Assembly: GCA_016840125.1 (NCBI GenBank) | Contig: JAEOSY010000232.1 | Coordinates: forward strand, 1 to 13,592 | DNA length: 13,592 nucleotides | Origin: Candidatus Helarchaeota archaeon | GTDB lineage: Archaea; Asgardarchaeota; Lokiarchaeia; Helarchaeales; HEL-GB-A | Reading direction: 5' to 3' | Part shown: positions 1 through 4,727 of the stretch, piece after piece | How positions within the stretch are numbered: the first letter of the stretch is position 1 | How the letters are laid out: the number at the start of each line of letters is the position of its first letter | The notes under the pieces: model-generated | Databases searched by the model: none | Told to the model about the DNA's origin: nothing | The model's input: only the letters and a program-made list of their open reading frames with translations | Program-made: the position numbers and the translations under genes

Positions 1-240
1 GAGTTCTTTTAAATCAGGAAATTTTTTCATGGGCGCGAAATCAATGTAAGCTATTCCTTTTTGATGAAGATCAATCCGCTCCACATTGGAAGCAAACTCT
101 ATATCATGTTCAATTAAATAATCTTTGAGGAATTTATACACATCTCGCGGCCCTAAACCTGATAAATCATCGTCACTCACTTTTTCGGTATCAATAGTAT
201 AATATTGAATGGTATTTTTACTCAAAACTGAATACCCCAC
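1..240 (-). CDS. Unrecognised protein, N-terminal part (runs off left edge)
   Basis: An open frame on the minus strand starts at a GTG (238-240) or a TTG (223-225) and stays open to the window edge, giving 75-80 residues. From the TTG it begins MSKNTIQYYTIDTEKVSDDD and continues with LGPRDVYKFLKDYLIEHDIEF, then a IDLHQKGIAYIDFAP stretch. It is soluble and acidic, with no membrane segment or signal peptide in the visible part. There is no ATG in frame upstream of these starts, and neither start has a convincing ribosome site, so the exact start is open. A TATA-like TTATTTAAAT lies at 283-292. I do not recognise the family. Codon use is normal for the window, so I think the gene is real. Confidence 0.6.
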   Translation of the reverse strand, partial: MGYSVLSKNTIQYYTIDTEKVSDDDLSGLGPRDVYKFLKDYLIEHDIEFASNVERIDLHQKGIAYIDFAPMKKFPDLKEL

Positions 241-253
241 TGAATTACTTACA

Positions 254-270
254 AAAATTAAAAAAAAAAT
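254..270 (-). terminator. T-rich tract, possible archaeal terminator
   Basis: Read on the minus strand this is an uninterrupted run of ten T (260-269) followed by ATTTTTG. It lies downstream of the PadR/2TM cassette and the gene fragment at 283-417, and just before the next gene's start. Bare T tracts end transcripts in archaea. It could equally be an A/T-rich leader, because it lies between a TATA-like box and the start of the left-edge gene. Confidence 0.35.
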
Positions 271-282
271 AAATTGGAACTG

Positions 283-292
283 TTATTTAAAT
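283..292 (-). promoter_or_regulatory. TATA-like box for the left-edge gene
   Basis: TTATTTAAAT lies 43-58 bases upstream of the two candidate starts (240 and 225). The identical ten bases occur at 4621-4630 in front of the kinase-like gene. It overlaps the end of the fragment at 283-417. The call rests only on sequence and position. Confidence 0.35.
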
Positions 293-339
293 CTATTTTG
301 AACGAATAAGGCGGGGATCATGCCCGTCAACTGCAACAC

Positions 340-381
340 GGATAGGGGCGGGGAAAGCATGACCTTCCCCATCCCTGATCC
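340..381. other. Long GC-rich stem-loop
   Basis: GGAT (340-343) pairs with ATCC (378-381), AGGG (344-347) with CCCT (373-376), and GGGGAA (350-355) with TTCCCC (365-370). A two-by-two internal loop, one bulged G and a nine-base loop complete it, so fourteen base pairs form on either strand. This is exceptional in such an AT-rich stretch. It lies inside the gene fragment at 283-417, so it may be a by-product of GC-rich coding sequence. It could otherwise be a small RNA or a structural terminator. It has no tRNA fold and I recognised no RNA family. Confidence 0.4.
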
Positions 382-445
382 TACTTGAAATGGCGGATAA
401 ATTAGCAAGGTATTCATATTTTCACAGCCAAATCAACATAAATTT

Positions 446-961
446 TTATTTTTTCTCCCCTCTAATAGTTTGCATTATCTCATCTAATAGATTCTGAACC
501 TCTGACAGCTTATCCTCTTTCTGAGGCTCAGGGAATGACCCCACATACATAGAGGATAATTCGATCAAAAAGTTCTTCAATAATCTGAATTGATCTGCGA
601 AATTCTCATTCACTTTCGCTTTGAGAATCTCCCTGCCAGCGTCTGTAACAGAGTAAAATTTTACGAGTGGCCCGATCTCTGATTTTCTTTTGGTGGTTTT
701 AAGGAACCCTTTTCCTTTCAGCTTACTCAATATCGGTTTGACCGTTTTGGATTCCGTTTCCCATAACCCAACAAAATGATCTTGCAACTTTAAAATTAAA
801 TCATCTGAAGATATATTCCCTACATTGAAAATTAGTTCTAAAATTGTAAATTCTAGGGGTGTAAATTTCTTTTTTCCCAATTGTATAATAAATTCTTTAA
901 AGATCTTTTGAGAAACCTCGTCCTCTAAATTATCTATCTCTAAAAACTTTGTTAACCACAT
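446..961 (-). CDS. PadR-like winged-helix regulator, copy 1 (divergent, no zinc ribbon)
   Basis: A 171-residue regulator. A winged-helix domain of the PadR type covers about residues 32-115: TPLEFTILELIF, then DLILKLQDHFVGLWE, then PILSKLKGKGFL, then the wing ending FYSVTDAGREIL. A helical tail (about 118-165) is the dimerisation part in this family. It is a clear paralogue of the protein at 1707-2312: both begin MWL, share the TPLEFTILE block and end with a similar helix. The usual PadR GTIYPLL signature is changed to KTVKPIL (72-78), GYDLI is changed to DDLI, and the four-cysteine zinc ribbon of the other copy is absent. It follows the 2TM gene by 17 bases with AGGGGG upstream of the ATG, so the two are co-transcribed. 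It probably acts as a repressor of its own operon, or as a partner or decoy for the other copy. The target is not known. Confidence 0.85.
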   Translation of the reverse strand: MWLTKFLEIDNLEDEVSQKIFKEFIIQLGKKKFTPLEFTILELIFNVGNISSDDLILKLQDHFVGLWETESKTVKPILSKLKGKGFLKTTKRKSEIGPLVKFYSVTDAGREILKAKVNENFADQFRLLKNFLIELSSMYVGSFPEPQKEDKLSEVQNLLDEIMQTIRGEKK

Positions 962-978
962 TTTTAGTTTTTTTCCCC

Positions 979-1482
979 CTACTGTCCTAATTTCTTCCTC
1001 AATTTCTCCATTTCTTTTTCAATAGCTCGTTCCTTTCTTGAAATTCCCTCCTCGCCTTCTGCAGAGGAAGTTTTAGTCAGCAAGTAATAGAAGAAAATAT
1101 GCAAGAATAACCCACATCCCCAGCCTACCACAGGATATATAATCCAATCAAGTGTTCCTGACATGGTATAATTCGTTAACAGTAATAGTAGTATAGTAAA
1201 AATATAACCGACAAAATGGAAGAGAATTGCTCGTCTTCCATACGCTATACCTTTGACCCAACCAATGTAAGCTGTTATATGGAGCGCCAATCCAATCAAC
1301 CAACCAAAAGTCGGAAACACGACCCACCACTGACCTAGACTGAAAAGTAAATTTAAGAGAAATAAGAGTCCGTTAATTGAAACATAACATAATGCATGAA
1401 CTCTTACTGAATATCGAAAAGTTACTTTATGTGATGCTAACTTTCTTAGTGTCTCTTCTGAAAGTAATGCTTCTTTACTCAT
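979..1482 (-). CDS. 2TM-domain-like membrane protein, copy 1
   Basis: A 167-residue integral membrane protein with four predicted helices (about 28-48, 53-74, 86-104, 112-136). The first pair has the hallmarks of the bacterial and archaeal 2TM domain: RVHALCYVSING, then N44, then WWVVFPTFGWLIGLALH. The second pair repeats the pattern (DWIIYPVVGWGCGLFLH), so the protein appears to be two 2TM units in tandem. A basic, helical C-terminal tail (SRKERAIEKEMEKLRKKL, 148-165) should lie in the cytoplasm. The ATG has GGGAG upstream within a small leader hairpin. It is the first gene of a two-gene operon with the PadR gene at 446-961 and is the paralogue of 2315-2836. Membrane proteins encoded with PadR regulators are often sensors or envelope-stress factors, but no specific function can be given. 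Confidence 0.85.
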   Translation of the reverse strand: MSKEALLSEETLRKLASHKVTFRYSVRVHALCYVSINGLLFLLNLLFSLGQWWVVFPTFGWLIGLALHITAYIGWVKGIAYGRRAILFHFVGYIFTILLLLLTNYTMSGTLDWIIYPVVGWGCGLFLHIFFYYLLTKTSSAEGEEGISRKERAIEKEMEKLRKKLGQ

Positions 1483-1487
1483 CTTTA

Positions 1488-1503
1488 CTAACTCCCGCGT
1501 TAG
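1488..1503 (-). promoter_or_regulatory. Leader hairpin enclosing the ribosome site of 2TM copy 1
   Basis: On the minus strand CTAAC-GCGGGA-GTTAG forms a five-base-pair hairpin just upstream of the ATG at 1482. The loop and 3' arm contain the GGGAG that would be the ribosome-binding site. With the TATA box at 1525-1534, the transcript is expected to begin near here, so the hairpin would sit at the very 5' end of the mRNA. It might also be a second protein-binding repeat in DNA. Confidence 0.35.
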
Positions 1504-1508
1504 GAAAA

Positions 1509-1524
1509 GTTGTTAGCGAACAAC
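1509..1524. promoter_or_regulatory. Inverted-repeat operator abutting the TATA box of cassette 1
   Basis: GTTGTT-AGCG-AACAAC is a perfect six-base inverted repeat with a four-base spacer. It sits directly between the TATA box (1525-1534) and the predicted start of transcription of the minus-strand 2TM/PadR operon, a classic position for repression. The TGTT/AACA half-sites resemble the four sites in front of the second cassette (TGTTG-N3-CWACA), although the spacing differs by one base. The neighbouring PadR proteins are the obvious candidate binders; this is inferred from position. Confidence 0.6.
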
Positions 1525-1534
1525 ATTTATAAAG
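1525..1534 (-). promoter_or_regulatory. TATA box of the 2TM/PadR operon, copy 1
   Basis: On the minus strand this reads CTTTATAAAT, a good archaeal TATA element, centred about 48 bases upstream of the ATG at 1482. Transcription should start near 1503 and leave a leader of about 20 bases. Confidence 0.6.
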
Positions 1535-1538
1535 CTTT

Positions 1539-1664
1539 TTATGAAGAAAAAGACCTTGCTTCTTGGCTCCAACCAGATCGAGGCGGAGGTTTAAGCTTGT
1601 TTATTTTTGTGATCGCATCTAGTCCCGAATCTAGTTTTGCGGGATTAGTATATAATATTTTCAT
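1539..1664 (-). CDS. Possible small protein of 41 residues
   Basis: The space between the two cassettes contains a minus-strand ATG frame of 41 codons beginning MKILYTNPAKLDSGLDAITK, with AGGTG eleven bases upstream. It lies downstream of the PadR gene at 1707-2312 and ends just before the TATA box of the next cassette. The stretch is polar, has no known motif, and contains a proline-rich LKPPPRSGW segment. A plus-strand TTG frame is also open across the same bases, so openness alone is weak evidence. I list it as a candidate only. Confidence 0.2.
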   Translation of the reverse strand: MKILYTNPAKLDSGLDAITKINKLKPPPRSGWSQEARSFSS

Positions 1665-1676
1665 AATTAAACACCT

Positions 1677-1684
1677 AAAAAAAA
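1677..1684 (-). terminator. T8 tract after the second cassette
   Basis: Minus-strand TTCTTTTTTTTAGG lies about 20 bases beyond the stop of the zinc-ribbon PadR gene. No stem precedes it, which is usual for archaeal T-tract terminators. It would separate the right-hand cassette from the promoter of the left-hand one. Confidence 0.45.
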
Positions 1685-1706
1685 GAATTGAGTAAGTTAG
1701 GTACTT

Positions 1707-2312
1707 TCATTCGTCAAGGCGGACCCCACAAAAAGAACAGAAACTCGAATCGGCGCGATCAATATCGGCATTACAGTTTGGGCATTTTGTTTCAATAATA
1801 CGGCTCACCGAAATACCATTTATTATGGATTGCAAAGTCTTCCTCAGTAAATCTTGCACCTGAAGCTTTTGGTCCTCCCTTTCCGCGTCTGGAAATGACT
1901 GTACATAGATTTTAGATAATTCAATTAAAAGATTTTCAATTAGTTTCAACTGATCTACAAAATTCTTGTTAACCTTATTCTTCAATATTTCTTCTCCCAT
2001 CTCGGTCAAATGATAAATTGTCACCATTGGACCAATAGGACTTTTTCTTGATTTTGAATCCAAGAAACCCTTCCGCTTTAACTTCGAGAGCAATGGATAA
2101 ATTGTTCCAGAGCGGGCTTTCCATGTTCCTGCAAAATGCTTATTCAAATTATGGATGAGATCATAACCTGAAATTTGTTTTGTATTAAAAATACTCTCAA
2201 GGATCGTGAATTCCAATGGTGTAAGTTTTTTTATTTCAAAGGTTTTTAAAAACCTGTCTTTAATCTTCTGTGGGATGTCATCCTTGAGGTCTAAAATCTT
2301 TCCTAACCACAT
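1707..2312 (-). CDS. PadR-family regulator with C-terminal zinc ribbon, copy 2
   Basis: A 201-residue DNA-binding regulator. Residues 29-115 form a textbook PadR winged helix: LTPLEFTILESIF, SGYDLIHNLNKHF, the signature GTIYPLLSKLKRKGFL (69-84), then the wing YHLTEMGEEIL. A long helix (116-165) would pair two subunits. The C-terminus carries a zinc ribbon with CPNC (177-180) and CSFC (192-195). The ATG lies two bases after the stop of the 2TM gene (TAA, AA, ATG), implying translational coupling. As the last gene of its operon it is the likely binder of the four operator-like sites at 3061-3139, acting as an autorepressor released by an unknown signal. The zinc ribbon could add a metal or redox input or a protein contact. 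Its paralogue at 446-961 lacks this ribbon. Confidence 0.9.
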   Translation of the reverse strand: MWLGKILDLKDDIPQKIKDRFLKTFEIKKLTPLEFTILESIFNTKQISGYDLIHNLNKHFAGTWKARSGTIYPLLSKLKRKGFLDSKSRKSPIGPMVTIYHLTEMGEEILKNKVNKNFVDQLKLIENLLIELSKIYVQSFPDAEREDQKLQVQDLLRKTLQSIINGISVSRIIETKCPNCNADIDRADSSFCSFCGVRLDE

Positions 2313-2314
2313 TT

Positions 2315-2836
2315 TTACAGTGCTTCCTGTTGTTTTTTCATTTTCCTGCGCATTTTTTCCATTTCTTTATCAACGGCCTTTTCTTTACGGGATATTTTCT
2401 TCTCTGGTTTAGCTCCAGTTGCCCTAAAGAACATTATATGTAAGGATAAATGTACAACTAAACCCGCAATCCAACAGACTGCAACAATCCACGCCCACTC
2501 TACAATACCAGTATCCATAAGATCAACGACTATTAGGAGCATTATTGTGAAAATATAAGCGACAGCATTATATACAACTCCTCTGTAACTGATAGACTCG
2601 ACCCCTTCTGCATACAGGGAATATGCTAACGCATGCATTGCAAGTCCAATTAGCCACCCAAAGATCGGATATAATACCCACCAGGACTGGGGACTAAAGA
2701 TCCAATTTATCACCACAAGAAGGAGGTTTACTAAAACATACGCCATTGCATGGATCCTCACTGAATATCGGAAGGTTACCTTTTGTGCAGCAATTCGTCT
2801 CAAACTTTCTTCTGAAAATTCTACTTCTTCACTCAT
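2315..2836 (-). CDS. 2TM-domain-like membrane protein, copy 2
   Basis: A 173-residue membrane protein, paralogous to the one at 979-1482 over its whole length. The shared N-terminal block KVTFRYSVR (19-27) is identical in both. Four helices are expected at about 28-48, 52-74, 86-105 and 112-136. The first pair ends WWVLYPIFGWLIGLAMH, the 2TM-domain hallmark. The second pair (EWAWIVAVCWIAGLVVH) is more degenerate. The basic tail (ISRKEKAVDKEMEKMRRKMKK) matches the other copy's and probably lies in the cytoplasm. It stands 21 bases after the 64-residue gene and two bases before the PadR gene, so the three genes form one operon. It may report membrane state to the regulator; no activity is known. 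Confidence 0.87.
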   Translation of the reverse strand: MSEEVEFSEESLRRIAAQKVTFRYSVRIHAMAYVLVNLLLVVINWIFSPQSWWVLYPIFGWLIGLAMHALAYSLYAEGVESISYRGVVYNAVAYIFTIMLLIVVDLMDTGIVEWAWIVAVCWIAGLVVHLSLHIMFFRATGAKPEKKISRKEKAVDKEMEKMRRKMKKQQEAL

Positions 2837-2857
2837 TTTTTAAAACCTACTTAGTTT

Positions 2858-3052
2858 TTAATTTAATTTTCGATGATATGGTAATTTATCCAGTTCTTCA
2901 TACATGTCCAGTAAAAACCGGGCGACATTAAACCGGTACTTTCTGAAATTCTCGTCATTGATGGTTTCGTTCTCAATTGTAAGGTTATAAATCTCTTGGA
3001 ACTCCTTTATCAAGAGTGGAATGACTGACTTTTCCATTGCCATTTTTACCAT
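2858..3052 (-). CDS. Small hypothetical protein (64 residues), first gene of cassette 2
   Basis: A short, charged, helical protein beginning MVKMAMEKSVIPLLIKEFQE and ending in a YEELDKLPYHRKLN tail. It has no membrane segment, cysteine or known motif. Start codons at residues 1, 4 and 6 are all possible; I keep the first, where the preceding GATGAG is a weak ribosome site. It follows the promoter with four operator-like sites and precedes the 2TM gene by 21 bases, so it is the first gene of the 64-residue/2TM/PadR operon. The left-hand cassette has no equivalent. The family is not recognised. Its tight linkage to a regulator makes a small signalling or effector partner possible, but that is only a guess from context. 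Confidence 0.65.
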   Translation of the reverse strand: MVKMAMEKSVIPLLIKEFQEIYNLTIENETINDENFRKYRFNVARFLLDMYEELDKLPYHRKLN

Positions 3053-3060
3053 CTCATCAT

Positions 3061-3073
3061 TGTTGATTCTACA
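3061..3073. promoter_or_regulatory. Operator-like site 1 (TGTTG-ATT-CTACA)
   Basis: One of four near-identical 13-bp sites with consensus TGTTG-N3-CWACA in the promoter of the minus-strand operon. It lies between the TATA box and the start codon, over the expected start of transcription. Its centre is 16 bases from that of site 2. Confidence 0.6.
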
Positions 3074-3076
3074 TAT

Positions 3077-3089
3077 TGTTGTATCTACA
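3077..3089. promoter_or_regulatory. Operator-like site 2 (TGTTG-TAT-CTACA)
   Basis: Second copy of the same site. It lies three bases downstream (minus sense) of the TATA box at 3093-3102, where a bound protein would block polymerase. It differs from site 1 only in the three-base centre. Confidence 0.6.
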
Positions 3090-3092
3090 CTC

Positions 3093-3102
3093 CTTTATAA
3101 GT
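3093..3102 (-). promoter_or_regulatory. TATA box of the 64-residue/2TM/PadR operon
   Basis: On the minus strand this reads ACTTATAAAG. Transcription should start near 3070, about 18 bases before the ATG at 3052. It is bracketed by operator-like sites 2 and 3. Confidence 0.6.
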
Positions 3103-3106
3103 GTTT

Positions 3107-3119
3107 TGTTGGATCAACA
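3107..3119. promoter_or_regulatory. Operator-like site 3 (TGTTG-GAT-CAACA)
   Basis: The only copy that is a perfect inverted repeat (TGTTG/CAACA, three-base centre), which suggests it is closest to the ideal site of a dimeric regulator. It lies on the upstream side of the TATA box, where the BRE element would be. Confidence 0.6.
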
Positions 3120-3126
3120 TAGCTTT

Positions 3127-3139
3127 TGTCAATTCTACA
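3127..3139. promoter_or_regulatory. Operator-like site 4 (TGTCA-ATT-CTACA)
   Basis: The most distant and most degenerate copy, matching the consensus well in its right half (CTACA) and only as TGT in its left half. It is centred 20 bases upstream of site 3. Confidence 0.45.
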
Positions 3140-3142
3140 AAC

Positions 3143-3149
3143 AAAAAAA
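3143..3149 (-). terminator. T7 tract after the kinase-like operon
   Basis: Minus-strand GATTTTTTTGTTTG lies about 45 bases beyond the stop of the small membrane protein gene. It is a plausible archaeal T-tract terminator separating that operon from the regulated promoter that follows. Confidence 0.4.
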
Positions 3150-3191
3150 TCGGCGACTTTTCCCCATTGTACAAAAGGTTGAAGATGATTT

Positions 3192-3386
3192 TTAGAGGAT
3201 GTATGGCCATGCCGCAGAAAAAACCAAAATAACAAAATTAACCGCAGCAAATACAAAAGTTAAGATGAGTAATGGTTTGCGATGCTTCTCAAATAGCATA
3301 TAGAAGAAGAAGAAAATACACATGAGAATTACAGTAATGCTCTGACCTAATCCAATCAAAAAATCAACCAAATAATAGTCAATCAT
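3192..3386 (-). CDS. Small two-helix membrane protein
   Basis: A 64-residue hydrophobic protein with two membrane helices: about residues 5-30, with the run GQSITVILMCIFFFFYMLF, and 37-60. They are separated by a short basic turn, EKHRK. I place the start at the ATG 3384-3386 because GGTGAT, a good match to the archaeal ribosome site, lies four bases before it. The frame is open four codons further, to a GTG at 3398. It follows the stop of the kinase-like gene by only 16 bases, so it belongs to the same transcript. It may be a small accessory subunit of the enzyme. No family is recognised. Confidence 0.65.
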   Translation of the reverse strand: MIDYYLVDFLIGLGQSITVILMCIFFFFYMLFEKHRKPLLILTFVFAAVNFVILVFSAAWPYIL

Positions 3387-3402
3387 GTTTATCACCACAT
3401 TT

Positions 3403-4593
3403 TCATATAATTATTAATGATACTAGGAACATCATACACCCGCACACAACGGGATTAAGGATATTATCAGATATTGGGGGTGAAATATAGTCAATAAAGA
3501 AAAATGTCACCGCTCCAACCAAAGAAATGATGATTCCCCCCAGTATTGTGCCTTGATAAAAACTTCCAGGATAAATTGGTGCCAAATTGATCATAGTAAA
3601 ATAAAGCATAAATCCAAGGATAAATGATGATAGAAAGCCTGCAATCGCACCTTCCCATGTTTTTTTTGAGCCTTTTTTCAATGGACGTTTGCCTTTCGTG
3701 ACTCCAATAATTGTCGCAATTCCATCCCCTAACGCGGTTATAGTTAACGCCACGGCAGCAATAGGAGGGCGAAAGAAAACTGCAACGAAGATACATCCCA
3801 TTAACATATGAACGTGGGGTCCAAAAGAATGGAGTTCATGGGCACGCCATTGTTGAGAGATCGATTTCAAGAGGTAATATTTTGGTTTATATATGCGGAC
3901 TAAATCTGTGAAAAGGAGGAGAAAAAAAACCGCAATAAACGCAAACAATATGAGGGTTTGCCCCATATAAGGCTCATAATTAAGAAGATGGTTATTGAAA
4001 AAATCATCAAAGGGAATAAAATTACCCGCCAAATTCCCAGAGGTAAAAACTTCACTATAATATGAATATATATTTGTCATAAACATCTTCCCTACTATGA
4101 TATAACATACTAAGACGGCAATCAAACCAATATGAAATAATTTTCGGGAGATCTCTAAATCAATAGAGCTAGTGGTTTTTTGGGGGTTATTTGCTCCTTT
4201 CGATAATCCCTTGTTCTCCGCAAAATCAACTGCCCATGCAAAAACTCCAATGGTAATTATGAACAAGGGGAGAGAATATAATACCACCGCCGCGAAGTTA
4301 TATGGATAGAGTCCGACTACATAGAAACTTTCTTGAACAAATTCTAACCGCAAGGAGGGATCCATGTATGTCAGCGATTCAATATAAATAGACACCGCAT
4401 TCACCATAAAATAGATGCCTACAACAACAGCTGCGAGAACTGTAACCAAGATTGAATATCCTCCATGCCGTTGGTTCTCGCGGAAATTCCTTCTAGCAAT
4501 AAAGAGCATAAAAGGTACGATTAGCACGAATATAAGCCCGAGTGTAAAATTATAAATTCCATAGATGGGGAGCAATATTGAAAACCCTTTCAT
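3403..4593 (-). CDS. Dolichol/phytol-kinase-like or CTP-transferase membrane enzyme
   Basis: A 396-residue polytopic membrane protein with about nine or ten helices. The C-terminal half carries the marks of the CTP-dependent polyprenol kinase and cytidylyltransferase superfamily: EISRKLFH (147-154, the RKxxH block), ALGDGIATIIG (287-297) with the conserved D290, GKRP then KKTWEGAIAG (310-319), and ISDNILNP (374-381). Such enzymes transfer phosphate or a cytidylyl group from CTP to a lipid alcohol or phosphate, here probably a dolichol- or geranylgeraniol-type isoprenoid used in glycosylation or membrane-lipid synthesis. The N-terminal 140 residues form an extra membrane domain beyond the minimal family length. 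A TATA box (4621-4630) lies 28-37 bases before the ATG, so the transcript is nearly leaderless. The substrate cannot be read from the sequence. Confidence 0.8.
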   Translation of the reverse strand: MKGFSILLPIYGIYNFTLGLIFVLIVPFMLFIARRNFRENQRHGGYSILVTVLAAVVVGIYFMVNAVSIYIESLTYMDPSLRLEFVQESFYVVGLYPYNFAAVVLYSLPLFIITIGVFAWAVDFAENKGLSKGANNPQKTTSSIDLEISRKLFHIGLIAVLVCYIIVGKMFMTNIYSYYSEVFTSGNLAGNFIPFDDFFNNHLLNYEPYMGQTLILFAFIAVFFLLLFTDLVRIYKPKYYLLKSISQQWRAHELHSFGPHVHMLMGCIFVAVFFRPPIAAVALTITALGDGIATIIGVTKGKRPLKKGSKKTWEGAIAGFLSSFILGFMLYFTMINLAPIYPGSFYQGTILGGIIISLVGAVTFFFIDYISPPISDNILNPVVCGCMMFLVSLIII

Positions 4594-4620
4594 TGTATGA
4601 AATAGAAAAAATGAAATGAG

Positions 4621-4630
4621 TTATTTAAAT
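4621..4630 (-). promoter_or_regulatory. TATA box of the kinase-like operon
   Basis: TTATTTAAAT on the plus strand, ATTTAAATAA on the minus strand. It is centred about 33 bases before the ATG at 4593, so the start of transcription should fall within about ten bases of the codon. As the core is palindromic it could also serve the plus-strand msrA gene, with a leader of roughly 75 bases. Confidence 0.5.
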
Positions 4631-4727
4631 GAGTATTTCATAATCACAAAACTAGACTCTTAGTTGTAAGAATTGCCAGTTCTTTTTTCTTTTACCCCGA
4701 ATTTAACATCAAAGAGGTGAAAGTAAT

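Larger units (their letters stand above)
283..417 (-). pseudogene. N-terminal fragment resembling a B12-binding radical SAM protein
   Basis: A 44-codon frame begins ATG at 415-417, 28 bases after the stop of the PadR gene at 446-961. It reads MNTLLIYPPFQVGSGMGKVM, then LSPPLSVLQLTGMIP, then a non-matching tail and TAA. The LLIxPPF...SPPL...L pattern is the first strand and loop of B12-binding domains of radical SAM proteins. The intact gene at 7208-8617 starts with the same pattern (KILLINPPF...YSPPLGTIIL). The similarity ends near residue 35, where the rest of a roughly 450-residue protein would follow, so this looks like a truncated remnant. The segment is much richer in G+C than its surroundings. 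A second minus frame is also open here and reads protein-like (RIRDGEGHAFPAPIRVAVDG), but it has no start codon. The fragment could therefore be fortuitous. Confidence 0.4.

Noticed and set aside
296..417. tRNA, SRP RNA or RNase P RNA in the GC-rich island
   Set aside because: No cloverleaf, T-loop or other hallmark of these RNAs could be found; only one long hairpin is clear.
1510..1695. Plus-strand TTG frame of 61 codons between the two cassettes
   Set aside because: It begins inside the inverted repeat and runs through the TATA box of the minus-strand operon, has no ribosome site, and shows no recognisable protein pattern.
3061..3139. CRISPR-like repeat array
   Set aside because: The units are 13 bp, unevenly spaced at 16-30 bases, and surround a TATA box, which fits operators and not repeat-spacer units.
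3168..3175. TTGTACAA palindrome as a fifth operator
   Set aside because: It lacks the TGTTG-N3-CWACA pattern and is short enough to occur by chance.
3386..3398. GTG at 3398 as the start of the small two-helix membrane protein
   Set aside because: The ATG at 3386 has GGTGAT four bases before it, while the GTG has no ribosome site and lies only four bases past the previous stop.
3491..3796. Minus-strand 101-codon frame inside the kinase-like gene
   Set aside because: It is out of frame with the gene carrying clear conserved motifs, and its own translation is cysteine- and arginine-rich noise.
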